Origin: Eunapius fragilis
Lineage: Eukaryota; Porifera; Demospongiae; Spongillida; Spongillidae
Reading direction: 5' to 3'
NCBI GenBank assembly: GCA_963681505.1
Contig: OY811979.1
Span: 7,424,736 to 7,488,735 of the forward strand
DNA length: 64,000 bases
A program made the position numbers and the translations under genes. Numbering within the stretch: position 1 is the first letter of the stretch; every line of letters begins with the position of its first letter. Under the pieces are notes generated by a model. That model was not told the DNA's origin, searched no databases, and worked only from the letters and a program-made list of their open reading frames with translations. Of this stretch, positions 42,401-53,279 are shown one piece after another.

Positions 42401-43029
42401 TGTAGCTTGCTTTAGACTCATTTTCTTTCATAAGAATTATTGGTACAGTTTTATCAAGCTCTTTCTCATTTTTTCATTATGACCTCCGCTTCTTTTTTAA
42501 TGTCAGCCTTTGTTCTGTGTTCGTCTACAATTTTGTGCTTTATGAGCATGTCTGGGTAGCTGACATTGTATCGATTTAATGATATATTATTCAATGCTTC
42601 TAGGCTTACTGCTAGAAATGTTACATCATCTGCTAGATTGATGTTAATCTCACATGGTGTGTAGCACGGCTTCAATGGAAAACTTTTCTGAGTTGCATAA
42701 AAGTTAGAGAAGCATGCATTGCACTTTTCTAATCTGTGTTTTACTCTTTCGGTTTGGGCTAAGCGATCCCATTGTAGCAGTGAAAATGTTGCTTTGTAAT
42801 CATCTCTAGCATTTGATGGCTGCCATCGTTTCAAAAACGCTGCCTTAATCTGATTGCATTGTACAATATACCTACTTGACTTTTTTCCCCTATACTTAGA
42901 ATCAAAGTATTCATCTGATATCTGCAGTGGATGCTGGAAGAGCCGTTTAAACTCACATACATTCTCTGAAAGTTCTTTCATTGCTACACGTGCAAATCCA
43001 CAGTTGACGTTTGTACCCATAGATGCCAT
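39452..43029 (-). CDS. Large transposase-like protein of an unassigned family (three frames)
   Basis: Frames 43029-42466 (187 aa), 42431-41505 (308 aa) and 41527-39452 (691 aa) join into one protein of about 1190 residues. The first break is at an A-run near 42470 and the second in an overlap near 41515, so each is a one-base frameshift. The middle part holds FWHDHATILGHGYIL; the last begins ADRVECLSGLNDP and has GVPIHDVVRFFVGDHPAQQF, a Cys/His cluster (C47, C50, C52, H62, H65, C66 of the 691-aa part), then CEPLHDLKGHL and YEIVCLRSANTENQERLF. I remember many similar uncharacterised proteins in sponges and cnidarians, which suggests a mobile family. GD and HD motifs could be RNase H-like catalytic sites, but this is unproven. 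The C-terminal ~200 residues are Ser/Thr-rich, then coiled coil. Confidence 0.6.
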
Positions 43030-43329
43030 TAATAACCCTATAGCTGAATAGATATAATGTATACTTGAAATGTGTTTACCATATGGCTCTTACCTTTACA
43101 GACAACAGAGTTCCGTTACAGCTTACACCTCCTCTGATCTATATGTAACCAAAAATGGAGACAGTGTATATCAGGGTATTTGTTACCTTGTAATTCAGAT
43201 TTCTTTATGATATTTATTTCCGCCCTTCAGCTCTCAAATCAACTGTTCCACTGCGCACATTTAACAGAGACAGCAGATTACATATGCATGGATGCACATT
43301 TATGGGCTGCATGTGGCACGAATTACCTT

Positions 43330-43475
43330 AAACTTGCCAAAACGTGCCAAAACCCCCGACTGCAGAACAACCTGCCAAAACCTCCGACTGCCGCAAAGAA
43401 CAACCTGCCACTGAAAACCGACTGCCGCAAAGAACAACCTGCCAAAACCGACTGCCGCAAAGAACTTCTAAGAAC
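43330..43475. repeat. ~30-bp direct repeats upstream of the large ORF
   Basis: Four to five imperfect copies of CGACTGCCGCAAAGAACAAC and AACCTGCCAAAACC lie 300-450 bases 5' of the 43029 ORF. They could be subterminal repeats of its transposon. Confidence 0.7.
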
Positions 43476-43619
43476 GTAATATGGGCCAAAGCGGCTGTAT
43501 TAATTATTCCCGCTCCCGCCAAAATAATGCGGCTAAAAGTAGTATGGCCGCATAGCTGGCACCGGTTGTGTTCGTATGCGTTTGCCATGGCCAAAATAGA
43601 GTATTCAGGACTGTTCTTG

Positions 43620-45260
43620 TGAAAATTTGATACAAAAATTGCATTATCTATTTGGTTTCACTAGGTGCTTTGTAATGTATTCTTCCCTAAAGAGTTTAGC
43701 GCTCCTTAAAGTGGAATTATCCACAGAAATGCATGTTAATATACCGTTTTTTAAATTTTCCAACGTACCCAAGGCTGTTACGAACAAGCACTCGTCTTTT
43801 TCAAGTACTACTAAGCAAGTATGTAATGTACAAATACAAATTTAATGACAAATTGGACTTCTACAAGTTGGCAAACGAATAAATAATGGCTGTTTATTGA
43901 ACGAATTCTGAGTCTTCCAGTTTCGTAACTTCAACCGCTTCAGCGTATTTAGGGCATGTATTGTGTTCTCTCAACTTCAAGGTTCCTGGTTTGGTAAAGT
44001 GTTTCCCTAAACGGAAGAGTGTGTACGAGATTATAAAAAATACACGTGTAACACTGCACAATGAAATAAATTATAAAAACCCGTCCTTAATCACGTGGAG
44101 AATATTCTCATAATGTTCTCTGCAAGTAGGAAATTGTTCTACTGGGACAGCACTTGCTGTACTCAATGGTCCTTCCATCTTAACATGAAGTGGGAGTTTA
44201 GCTTCCCGAAAGACATTAAGAAGAAAGGTGTAAATCCTGTAGAAGCCTGGACAGATGTCCCTATAATAGGAGATAAGAATGATCCGGGTGGACTCAGGAC
44301 AATAGACATTTAAGGTTATGGTAGTCTAAGGACGAACCTATGGAAGTTATAGGATTACTTACACACATTGCATATAGAAGTTTCTAACTAATTGCACCTA
44401 GGTTAATGTAAGTGCAATCTAATGTAGGTTAATCTAAGTCACGAACATATGGTTGTCTGTCTTACACACATTGCATAGAGAAGTTGATGGCCTGAGAGTT
44501 GTTTGTTGACAACTATTGTCTTGTATTCTTTAATTGTTGAGGCATTTGGACAGTTGATTTTATAACGCAAGTGCATAATGTGCATTGACATTTGTGCTCC
44601 CTCCATATACAGTGTTTCTCTTTTCTAATAGCTAGTGCTCAGGTTATTTGTGTAAATTGCAGGTAAGAGGCGACGTTGTACGCGTGCTACATGTACATCT
44701 CCACTTTTATAGCAATGCACCAGCTCTGCTGACGCTGGGTTGTGTGTGTATTATATTATTAAAGGCCCTAGCCAGCGTACTTAGTTCTATGTCGGGTTAT
44801 AAAAGAATTAATCTCCTTCCTCTTTTTTCATTTCACTCTAGAGGTTGCTGTTCCTGTTTAGTAGTGACCACTGGTATTCTATCCTTGGTTGGAGACTTAC
44901 ATGTAGTTGTGGATTGATCGCTTATTATTGAACGATCCAGCTTGTGATACTGTTGCTATAACTGTCAAGGTGAGGCTCCAATGAGGCTTTATTTAGAACC
45001 ACATTAAATAAGGGTGTGGCGATGTTAGGTGGAAATAAAATGTATGGGTGTGAATGCACACATGTACACAACAATACAAGTTGTGAACAAGAGTGCATAA
45101 AGGTGTGTGAATCGTGTGTCTGAAGAACCAAGCCCTTAGCATTAAGCAAACAGATAGATGTTAGGTTCTGGAAGAGGGGCAGGAAGCGATGCAGTGTAGA
45201 TGTTGCAACTTATCTCTGATGAGCGACTCGTTTATGTAATTAATAACATTTTTAATTCTT
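43620..45260. other. No confident gene
   Basis: Short plus frames only (for example 44095-44313); no recognised domain or repeat. Confidence 0.4.
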
Positions 45261-45267
45261 TGATAGC

Positions 45268-45560
45268 TGCATATCCACAACTCAGGCGATGCCCAGAACT
45301 TCTCCTGTGATGCCTCCCTCTCCAAGCCCCTCTGCCCTGGTACTGAGGCCAGATGTAAGTGTATGGTCAAGGGGACCACCTCCAACGCACTCTGGGAAGT
45401 GACAGGAGGGAACGTGCGATGGTGACATGATCTCCCTGTCCCAATATCCCCCATGTGCTGGGATGGGAGTTCCCTCCTCCATTGGAAGGTGTGGTCCCCT
45501 GGTCGTATTTCATGATCCAGACCCCCAGGGGGCAGGGTACTGCCAATCTTCTACAGTGAC
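45268..45560 (+). pseudogene. Exon-like fragment of an extracellular cysteine-rich module
   Basis: After a TAG acceptor-like site at 45265-45267 the frame reads HNSGDAQNFSCDASLSKPLC, then CPGTEARCKC and ALWEVTGGN, and stops at 45421. Shifting one base continues it: SQYPPCAGMGVPSSIGRCGP, then YCQSSTVTVT. A C...C-x-C...W...C...GxCGP...C pattern recalls Ig-like extracellular modules in sponge and cnidarian receptors; that is from memory. A part (SKPLCPGTE) is repeated at 45695-45720, so exons here may have duplicated. Confidence 0.35.
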
Positions 45561-45737
45561 TGTCACATAAAGATAGCAATTTGATGTACCTGAAAAGTAG
45601 ATTATTATGCGTAAGCGTTTTTAAAATACTTTTCATGATGAAACCATGTCACTCATCTCTGTATTATGATCTTTACATCACGCCAAACACACTCCAAGCC
45701 CCTCTGCCCTGGGACTGAGTCCAGATTTAAGTTGGCG

Positions 45738-45862
45738 TGTGTGTGTGAGTGTGTGTGTAACACACACACACACACACACTCATACATCACATCTGGTATG
45801 TGTGTGCAAATTCAAATTGGCTGCATGATACATGTTGTGTGTGTATGTGTATATATGTATGT
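45738..45862. repeat. TG/CA microsatellites
   Basis: A TG run (45738-45756) is followed by a CA run (45760-45780), which could form a hairpin, then a second interrupted TG run at 45835-45868. Confidence 0.85.
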
Positions 45863-46853
45863 GTGTGTACACTTGTTTAATATTATGCAACCCACTCTGC
45901 CTCACTGGTACAGTGACGATGGAGATGTGGAAGTAGAGTGACGAATGCATGAAGATACTCTTTTTTAAGATGCATTGCTCATCTGTGTGTGTAAGGGGTT
46001 TAGTCTGTTTTGCTACTTCTCTCTATTCAGGGTATTTGTATGGTGTTTGGGTACATGCAGGCCAAAGAGGCTAACATGCCGATGGAGACTTTGAGAATAA
46101 GGAGTAAGGCTTGCCTGACTGAAACTGAAGGGTGACCTCTGCCTGACACACAGAGAGGGGTCTCTCTATCTGACAGAAAGAGAATGTTCTTTCTGTTTTA
46201 CTCAGAGAGGGGTCTCTCTACATGACATCCATCATTTTGCATGGACAGTAAACTCCAAATAAGAAGCAGACAGACTTGTTGCTATGGGAATACCTGTTCT
46301 TACAGATGATGTGGCCATAATCAAATGAGCACCAGAAGCAGCTACCATCATGTGTGTTTGCATATCATACAAGCATGATGTGGTTCCCAGTCCTGTCTTG
46401 TCCAGTGATGACAAGGCAGTACATGTATGTCCAGGGCTCACAGATTACTTCTACCTGTTGGGACACAGGACACCACTCCCTGACGCGATGGATGTTCATA
46501 TTCCTCTCAACAGCAGGCCCTGATCACTGCCTGGGAAATATGATTGTGCTCCCCCAGCCAGACCCCATGATTCTTATGGCTCAGAGCGTTGAGAGTTGTA
46601 TGTACTGTGTTGCAGCATTATTTTAGTTTCAGTTAACCATTACAAATGTAAGCAGGTGTATCGTGATTTTTTATTATCCAAAAATAATATTGTGAAGGAT
46701 CATGTATGTTCACTGTACAGAATGCACGTTTGCAAATACCACGCGTGCTTAGTCTGTGTACCATGTCAACTCCCTGGAAGAAGTGGGGAGGGAGATGAGG
46801 TGGCTTATAATAAAGTTGGGGATGGGCTCAGGTGTGGTCTCAGTGCTTGAGGA

Positions 46854-47090
46854 CTAGCTCAACCGTGCCCTCACGTTCTCCGACAGCTTCTCCTGCTCTG
46901 AGGTCGGCAGGAACGCTGATATGTCCAGGTGTTGGGTTGGCCCGTGGGACTGGATCGCGTGCTCAAACTCCATCAGCTGGCCCATGAAGTTGAGGTAGGA
47001 GAAATGGCTGGCCTCTTCTTGACAAACTGAGGCCAAAGTGCTGCTCAGGTAAGCTATGACCAGCATCACCAAGTGAGAGATGCCACTCAC
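46854..47090 (-). CDS. Terminal-exon-like open stretch, unrecognised
   Basis: The minus frame 47156-46854 ends with a coherent-looking stretch (ASVCQEEASHFSYLNFMGQL, EFEHAIQSHGPTQHLDIS, SEQEKLSENVRARLS then TAG). CAG acceptor sites lie near 47045. It looks like the last exon of a host gene, but I do not recognise the family and found no convincing partner exons. Confidence 0.35.
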   Translation of the reverse strand: MSGISHLVMLVIAYLSSTLASVCQEEASHFSYLNFMGQLMEFEHAIQSHGPTQHLDISAFLPTSEQEKLSENVRARLS

Positions 47091-47631
47091 ACATGCTGTT
47101 CCCTCACACCCTCCCCTCATGGAGGTAAGGGAGGGGGAAGAGGTAACACCGTGCAAGTCATTTGTTATAGCTCAGGGAGTTGAAAACCATTTAAAAAATA
47201 AAGTCTGACGATTAGATCCTGACCCCATGTCATGGTCTTAAACCTCTGTGTATTCCTTCCATAGCTAGACATGAAATACTTCTTCGAAGAGGTGAACTAG
47301 ACTCTTGGAAGTCTAAAACGGAGCATTTCGAATGCTGCCACAAAAGGGACTGGCCTCAAGAAGATATTGAAGTGCCCACAATTGAGGACATTTCAACATA
47401 AAACATGTCCAGCATACATGCAGATATGTCTATAGGGGACTGCTGTACCTGCATATGTGTAATACAACAATGAACACAAGTCATGCAAGTGCGGACATTA
47501 TTTGCTTTAATTTTTACATTCAATTCACAAACACACCATTCATACATACTACAACATGGAGTCCCATGTATTTGTTGTTAATTATTATTATTCAAAGAGA
47601 GTTAAGTTTGTTGACATACTATTATTGTCTT

Positions 47632-48112
47632 CCCGGGTGAAAAAATACACGTTGTAACGCGTTATAACGCGTGAAAATGGGACATAAATAACGCCAAAAC
47701 ACGCGATTTTCAAAATGATTATCTCCTTGATTGTGCAATACAATAGAGTAGAATTTTGCCTATACACAAAGCGGTCCAGTGTGTATAAAGTTCCAAAGAC
47801 TGGTTGGTTTGGCATGCATCGTTCCGAAGATATTCACATTCAAGTACGAACTTGATTTCGCGGGAAAGTATACAAAAGCCCGCGAAATTAAGCTAGTACA
47901 TTGAATGTGAATATCATCGGAGCGATGCATGCCAAACCAACCAGTCTTTGGATCTTTATACACACTGGACCGCTATGTGTATAGGCAAAATTCTACTCTA
48001 TTGTATTGCACAATCAAGGAGATAATCATCTTGAAAATCGCGTGTTTTGGCGTTATTTATGTCCCATTTTCACGCGTTATAACGCGTTACAACGTGTATT
48101 TTTTCACCCGGG
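47632..48112. mobile_element. 481-bp fold-back element with CCCGGGTG ends
   Basis: The left arm (CCCGGGTGAAAAAATACACG...) and right arm (...CGTGTATTTTTTCACCCGGG) are near-perfect reverse complements over about 215 bases. A short loop near 47850-47895 itself contains a small inverted pair (TTTCGCGGG / CCCGCGAAA). Near each end is a palindrome, ACGCGTTATAACGCGT. No coding capacity. Confidence 0.85.
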
Positions 48113-48530
48113 TTGGTACATTACACACAAATAATGACCTACCATTTCCACCGATGAACATGGTCATCAGTAAAAGAATTTCCAACTGCAAATAAAGACA
48201 ACTTAAAAGGTCTTAGCTACAGTTCCTATCACAAATTGGACAAAGTGGATGATTACTGCACAGATGCTTTGTTACAAAATTAATTAAAGAAGGTAAATGA
48301 TTCCTTTGTATTTCAGATGCCATAATTTGTAATTTTATACTGTAGGTTAGGTACATACTGCTTTCAAAGAAGTGTTATAACCAGCTAGCTGCGTGTTTCC
48401 TCTGGTGTATCATGCAGCTTTTAACAGGACTCCTGTGTTTGGACATCTCAGCTTCTCTCCTATGTGCCTGTGTGTTGTAAACAGCTAGCTGTGTGTTTCC
48501 TCTGGTGTATCATGCAGCTAGCTATGTCTG
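48113..48530. other. No recognisable gene
   Basis: Contains a direct repeat of AGCTAGCTG(C/T)GTGTTTCCTC near 48383 and 48483; otherwise nothing seen. Confidence 0.4.
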
Positions 48531-48533
48531 GTG

Positions 48534-48800
48534 GCAACATTGGACCACTCCTAGAAGTTTTGAGCCATTACCCACAACACCTCTCATGGTTTTGTGTTCT
48601 GTGACCACACCTGTCATTGTGATCACAGAGCACAGACTAGAGGTGTGGGTATTGGCCCAAACTTCTAAGAGTGTCCAATGTTTCTATTTTGTCAGGTCAC
48701 CAGGTTAGAACATTAGCAATGTGTGTGAAGGCCAGAGCGGGTGAATGGTGCGGAGGTGTCCAATAATGTCACTAGAGTGAAGACACTCTTACAACCAGCC
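48534..48800. repeat. Diverged, inverted copy of the 325-bp satellite
   Basis: 48537-48610 is the reverse complement of the satellite part GGTGTGGTCACAGAGCAC...CAATG, and 48620-48680 is the same part in direct orientation, so they form a hairpin. The direct arm continues with GGTTAGAACATTAGCAATGT as in the array at 36.1 kb. Confidence 0.75.
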
Positions 48801-48819
48801 TACCAGTGCCCCTAGCATA

Positions 48820-49690
48820 CTGTCTAAACATATACTGTACCCCCGCCCTGTTTTTGTTACCAAAGGCGGTACCTGCATGCAAAAAACACTTATCCTTTTA
48901 AAAATACATATGCAGGGGCCGAAATTGCACTGTGGCCTTAGTTCTTAGGAGTGCTTGTCCAACCTATTCTGCTCAACATACTGCCTAAACATAAACGGTG
49001 CAGAGGTCCGCCTTATTAATGTTCATGCACTATATTTCAAAACCTTAATTTAATGCGGGAGAAATCAGATCCTATACCTACATTACTGCCTAAACATCAT
49101 GCAGTCGACCAACCCGTCTTATATTTATGTTAAGGCAGTACTTGGAACTAAAATGCAGGCGATGTGACTTGTTGTTAGGACTCTATTCGACCCTATACGG
49201 CCTAAACCTAAACCTATGCACCCTGTTTGTGTTAAGGCAGTACCTACATGCAAAAAAAAAAAAAACGTATACTTTAGCAGCTGGCTCTACATACTCGCTA
49301 AACTTAAACCGTACAGCGGCGCTTTGTTAATGTTAATGCCCTATATACTTGCAAAAAATAAAATAAAAAAAGCAAAGGCCTTATTTTAATGCAGGAGAAA
49401 TCAGGAGTGGCTTTTGTTGTAAGCAGTGCTATCCATGATCCAATTAACCTACATTACTGCCTAAACTTAAACGGTGCGGCGGTACAGCACTATACTTGCC
49501 AACAACAACAACAATAAAACAAAGTAAATGTGGAAAAATTGCGTTGTGGCTTTTGTTGTAAGTCCATGATCCAACCTATATTACTGCCTATATATAACTA
49601 TATAAAAACGGTTGCGGTCGACCAGCCCCACATTTTAGTATTTAGGCAGCACTGCTAATAATGCTTACTTTAAAAGAGACAGGTTACGAA
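48820..49690. repeat. Old tandem array with a hairpin in each unit
   Basis: About seven diverged units of roughly 100-150 bp. Each begins near TACTGCCTAAACxTAAACGG and has, 40-60 bases later, GTTAAGGCAGTA or a decayed form, its near reverse complement. Confidence 0.6.
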
Positions 49691-50055
49691 GCGCTACGGT
49701 ATGTAAGCAGCAAAGCCGCCATTTAGAGAGGGGCGTAGTCAACCACACACTTGCTAAGTACTCCAACAGTTTATTCTGTACCAGGTGAAATAATTATTTT
49801 CCGCTGCTGCGAATGTGACTGGAACGGCTACTCTCGCGATCATATAAAGTTAATATTGCTAATACATACACTTCAGAGTGTCCCGGTGTAGTAGGATAGC
49901 CTGTCCCCCCGTAAAAATTGTCCGCCCGGACAATGTATCCTAGGACACGGAGTCCCCCGGACATCGCGTCCTATGATACGTTGTCCCCCAGCGGACAATT
50001 AGTTCTAGGAATGCTAGTCCGCCTTAGGACTAGCAGTCCCCTCACTAGTGTTTGA

Positions 50056-50607
50056 GAACTAAGTGCGCACAAGCATCCTTTATGTGACTATAACGTGCTG
50101 GGGCGTCTCGACCAAAGGACGGCGCTTGGGCCTAGAACTAAGTGCGCACAAACATCCTGTATGTGACTATAACGTGCTGGGGCGTCTCGACCAGAGGACG
50201 GCGCTTGGGCCTAGAACTAAGTGCGCACAAGCATCCTGTACAGAGGCGGATCCAGGGGGGGGGGTTGGGGGTTGCAACCCCCCCTTTCATATAAGGTACC
50301 ACCCCCTCTTCTGCTAAACAACCCCTCCCCGCTTTTTGTATGGGGCCTGAAGCGCCGGAAAGCAAACCCCCCCCCCCCCCCCCCGTTCGCTTTTCGTATC
50401 GAGCCTTAAGTGGACAGCAACCCCCCCCCCCCTCCCTCGCTTATCGTATCGGGCCTGAAGCGGACAGCGCCCGCCACACCCACCCCCCCCCCCGCATTTC
50501 GTATCGCCGGTCTCAACCCCCCCTTTTGGAAAATCCTGTATCCGCCCCTGCTGTATGTGACTATAACGTGCTGGGGGCGTCTCGACCAAAGGACAGCGCT
50601 TGGGCCT
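50056..50607. repeat. 79-bp tandem repeats, the third split by a MITE
   Basis: GAACTAAGTGCGCACAA recurs at 50056, 50135 and 50214. The third unit is interrupted at 50240 and resumes at 50551. Confidence 0.9.
50241..50550. mobile_element. 310-bp MITE with CAGRGGCGGAT ends
   Basis: Starts CAGAGGCGGATCCAG and ends TGTATCCGCCCCTG. It is flanked by CTGTA on both sides (50236-50240, 50551-50555); the neighbouring 79-bp unit shows CATCCTGTATGTG unsplit, which confirms the insertion. The interior is C-rich, with about four ~55-bp repeats (CGTATCGGGCCTGAAGCGGA). The ends match the hAT terminus at 22466. Confidence 0.8.
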
Positions 50608-50803
50608 CAACTATTTTGGCCGAGTCTCCAAATTACTTTCCTTTTGTTTAGCCATTTTTGGTGGTATACACTTCAGTCCATTATATATAACAAATACAAC
50701 AGAGCATGCAAATATCATACTGACCATATATTTCGGTGGTATTGTCAGACACCAACTTATACATGTATTATCAGCGTGCAAAGGCGGAGCAATGAACATA
50801 CTT

Positions 50804-50804
<1 letters not shown>

Positions 50805-50874
<70 letters not shown>

Positions 50875-50912
50875 CGTGTGCGTGCGTGCGCGCGTGTGTT
50901 TGTGTGTGTGTG
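50805..50912. repeat. (TG)n microsatellite
   Basis: About 65 bases of pure TG, then TGCG/CGTG variants, then poly-G. Confidence 0.95.
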
Positions 50913-51021
50913 TGGGGGGGGGAGGGGGGACAGTGTATCCTAAAGGGGGACAGCGTGTACTAGGATGGGATGTCCGGGGGGGACACTGTATCCGGGGGGA
51001 CAGGCTATCCTGTTACACCGG

Positions 51022-51970
51022 AATCGGAATCAGTGGAATTGAATGCAGGCCCGCAACCTCCTAAACGTAGAAAAGAGGCAAATATCATTAATTTCTTCAC
51101 CAGCAGGAGTGCTGTAAGGGGTTGGACCCAAATGTGGGAGCTTACAGCACTCCCCCACACCCCTAGCTGGGGCAGGAGGGTACCCCCTCCCGCACTCACC
51201 CCAGCCACACCCAGGTCCATCCATGCCCTCCCGGTCGTAATATCCAGTAGCTAACGGACGCTGGATGCCACAATTACACGTGACGTCATTATCGCACGAC
51301 GGAGGTCCTCCTGTAGAACCGAGGCTATCCAAGGGGTGATGCAGCTGTTGGATATTTGGGCCTATGTAGGAGACTAGAGTTACGCCCCCCATTCCCCACC
51401 CCCACCGGCCCGTAGTCCGAGGGGATTCTGGTTAGTCGCTGATTGGTACCGTCGTAAGGATTGATCCGAGACGTTGAAGATAATGATGCTGGTATCTCCT
51501 CGGACGTAGCATTCAGGACCACGCTATGTAATACAACCATTTATTTATCGTGGCAGGGAAAGGGTGGTACTACCCCTCAACCGATACTCATCTAATTAGC
51601 TGTGTAGTGTTATTACAGCACAGTATGGTATGTTACAAGAACCGACTTACGTGTATAGTATGTTCAAGTGATAACTTTCTGATCACAAAGAGCGCATGCG
51701 CATTACTCCGAAATTAAATTATTCAGTCAGCAATTTAATCTTTCACTGCTTCATGCAATGCAATTATATGGCAACTGGGGTGTGGCATCCTACCTCAGTG
51801 TATGGCTGGATCACTTGATCCTGCCCCAGACCAAGGAAGAAATAAACTTCCAGAACACACACTGGGAGTTCATTTCATTGGGAGTTCAATTTGCCCATAG
51901 TAACCACAAGAGACCAATCACATGGTCATTTTGGGCATTCATGACGCATATGGTTTCCACTGCATGTAAC
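51022..51970. other. No confident gene
   Basis: GC-richer than its surroundings at 51110-51480 with overlapping short frames on both strands; nothing recognised. Confidence 0.35.
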
Positions 51971-51971
51971 C

Positions 51972-52195
51972 AGAAGTCTGGAGGACTGTGAGAGTGAGGG
52001 AGCAAAATTGGGGCTTAGTGTAGGGAGGGGGGGCCTGAAGGCCCGCTATGCCCTTCAACTTTTCACCCCCCTATTCGAATCTGCCCTCAAATTGCACCCG
52101 TCCCTCCCTCCCGACACTCTTCATTGAAACTCAATACCTGCCACACTCTTTAAAAATGCCATCTTGGCTCTAAGGAGGCGCCTTCAGCACCACAC
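51972..52195. repeat. Dispersed repeat family, copy 1
   Basis: Shares with 52770, 59338 and 59577 the order: short palindrome (AGTCTGGAGGACTG), ATTGGGGCTTAG, poly-G, CCGCTATGCCC, TTGCACCCGTCCCTCCCTCC, CGACACTCTTCATTGA, GCCATCTTGGCTCT. Confidence 0.8.
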
Positions 52196-52767
52196 TCTGT
52201 TTCCTAAGGCCACCTCACCATTCTCTCCAAAAACTAAGTGAGGAAACTTCTGCTCCTACACATACCAGATTGCCATGGTAACCCATATCCTCCCCCCTGT
52301 ACTTAACTCTCTTACCAGGACCCATGTGTTCAGTGGGGTGGAGGATATGTACATGTGTCCATGTTCACATCACTATGCTGCTACATCTGTAGTCCAAAAC
52401 CATGCACCAAGAGATTGTACATTATTTATACATGTACAATGGAACTAACCACAACGGCACAAGAATGAACAGTCTCCTGGATCTTGTCACTATGAGTAGA
52501 CAGCTGTGCCACTGTGTGCAGATGTGAGAGATGTTGTATTACATGCTGAGAATTGAGAACTGCTGATGTGCAAATAAACGTAACCAACACATGGGATGCA
52601 GTGTATCAAACAACCAGTTTTTCATTTTTATTTTAATCAACACTCTACCAGAACAAATAAAGAGTACTGACCGGGAATTGACCCTGTGGGATGACCAGCA
52701 ATGTATCTGACATAATGATATGGACATGCCACCTTCCAAGCCATCATCAGCATACACAATCACTGTA

Positions 52768-52995
52768 ACCAGCAGTCCAGAGGACTGCGAGATGAGGGAG
52801 AAAAATTAGGGCTTAGGGTAGGGAGGGGGGGGGGGGGGGGGCCGAAGACCCGCTATGCCCTTCAACTTTTCACCCCCTCTCCGAATCCGCCCTTCAATTG
52901 CACCCGTCCCTCCCTCCCGACACTCTTCATTGAAACTCAATAACCGCCACACTCTTTAATAACGCCATCTTGGCTCTAAGGAGGTGCCTGCTGCA
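52768..52995. repeat. Dispersed repeat family, copy 2
   Basis: Same order of blocks as copy 1, starting CAGTCCAGAGGACTG and TTAGGGCTTAGGG. Confidence 0.8.
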
Positions 52996-53159
52996 CCATA
53001 CTACGTATGCCAGCAAGCCGGCTTTCAACCCTGGAACACACAAGTTGACATCACTGACCACAAGTGTGGCCAACACATCTCATGTTGTCTAGAAACCTAC
53101 TTGCTCCTGGCCTATACCAGCTAGTATCTGATTATTGATGTGCAGGCTTGTACTACTGC

Positions 53160-53270
53160 AGGCAGTATCTATGAGATGTACTTGGACAGAGTGCCTAACC
53201 GTGTACTTGATGACACATATTACTATAACGAGGTGAAAGAGGCCTGCTCTACTGTGTGCTTTGATCCCTA
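53160..53270 (+). CDS. Short exon-like frame, unrecognised
   Basis: After CTACTGCAG at 53151-53159 a frame reads SIYEMYLDRVPNRVLDD, then YYYNEVKEACSTVCFDP and a TAA. It looks like a terminal exon; no family recognised. Confidence 0.25.
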
Positions 53271-53279
53271 ATGTAACAT

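Larger units (their letters stand above)
49883..51021. mobile_element. 1.1-kb non-autonomous element with ~100-bp inverted ends
   Basis: Left end CCGGTGTAGTAGGATAGCCT matches the complement of the right end (CCGGTGTAACAGGATAGCCT). The match continues with repeated GTCCCCC and TATCCTAGGACA-like blocks for about 100 bases. The interior has 79-bp tandem repeats, an inserted MITE and a TG microsatellite, and no transposase. Superfamily not determined. Confidence 0.7.

Noticed and set aside
39452-43029. Possibility that the large ORF is a virus-derived or polinton gene
   Set aside because: I see no protein-primed polymerase, capsid, packaging ATPase or retroviral-type integrase in the surrounding 10 kb.
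46232-46640. Overlapping frames on both strands with some coding-like composition
   Set aside because: Neither strand gives a continuous frame with splice sites or a recognised domain; too weak to call.
50410-51064. Plus-strand frames rich in Cys-Val and Pro
   Set aside because: Translations of TG and poly-C microsatellites.
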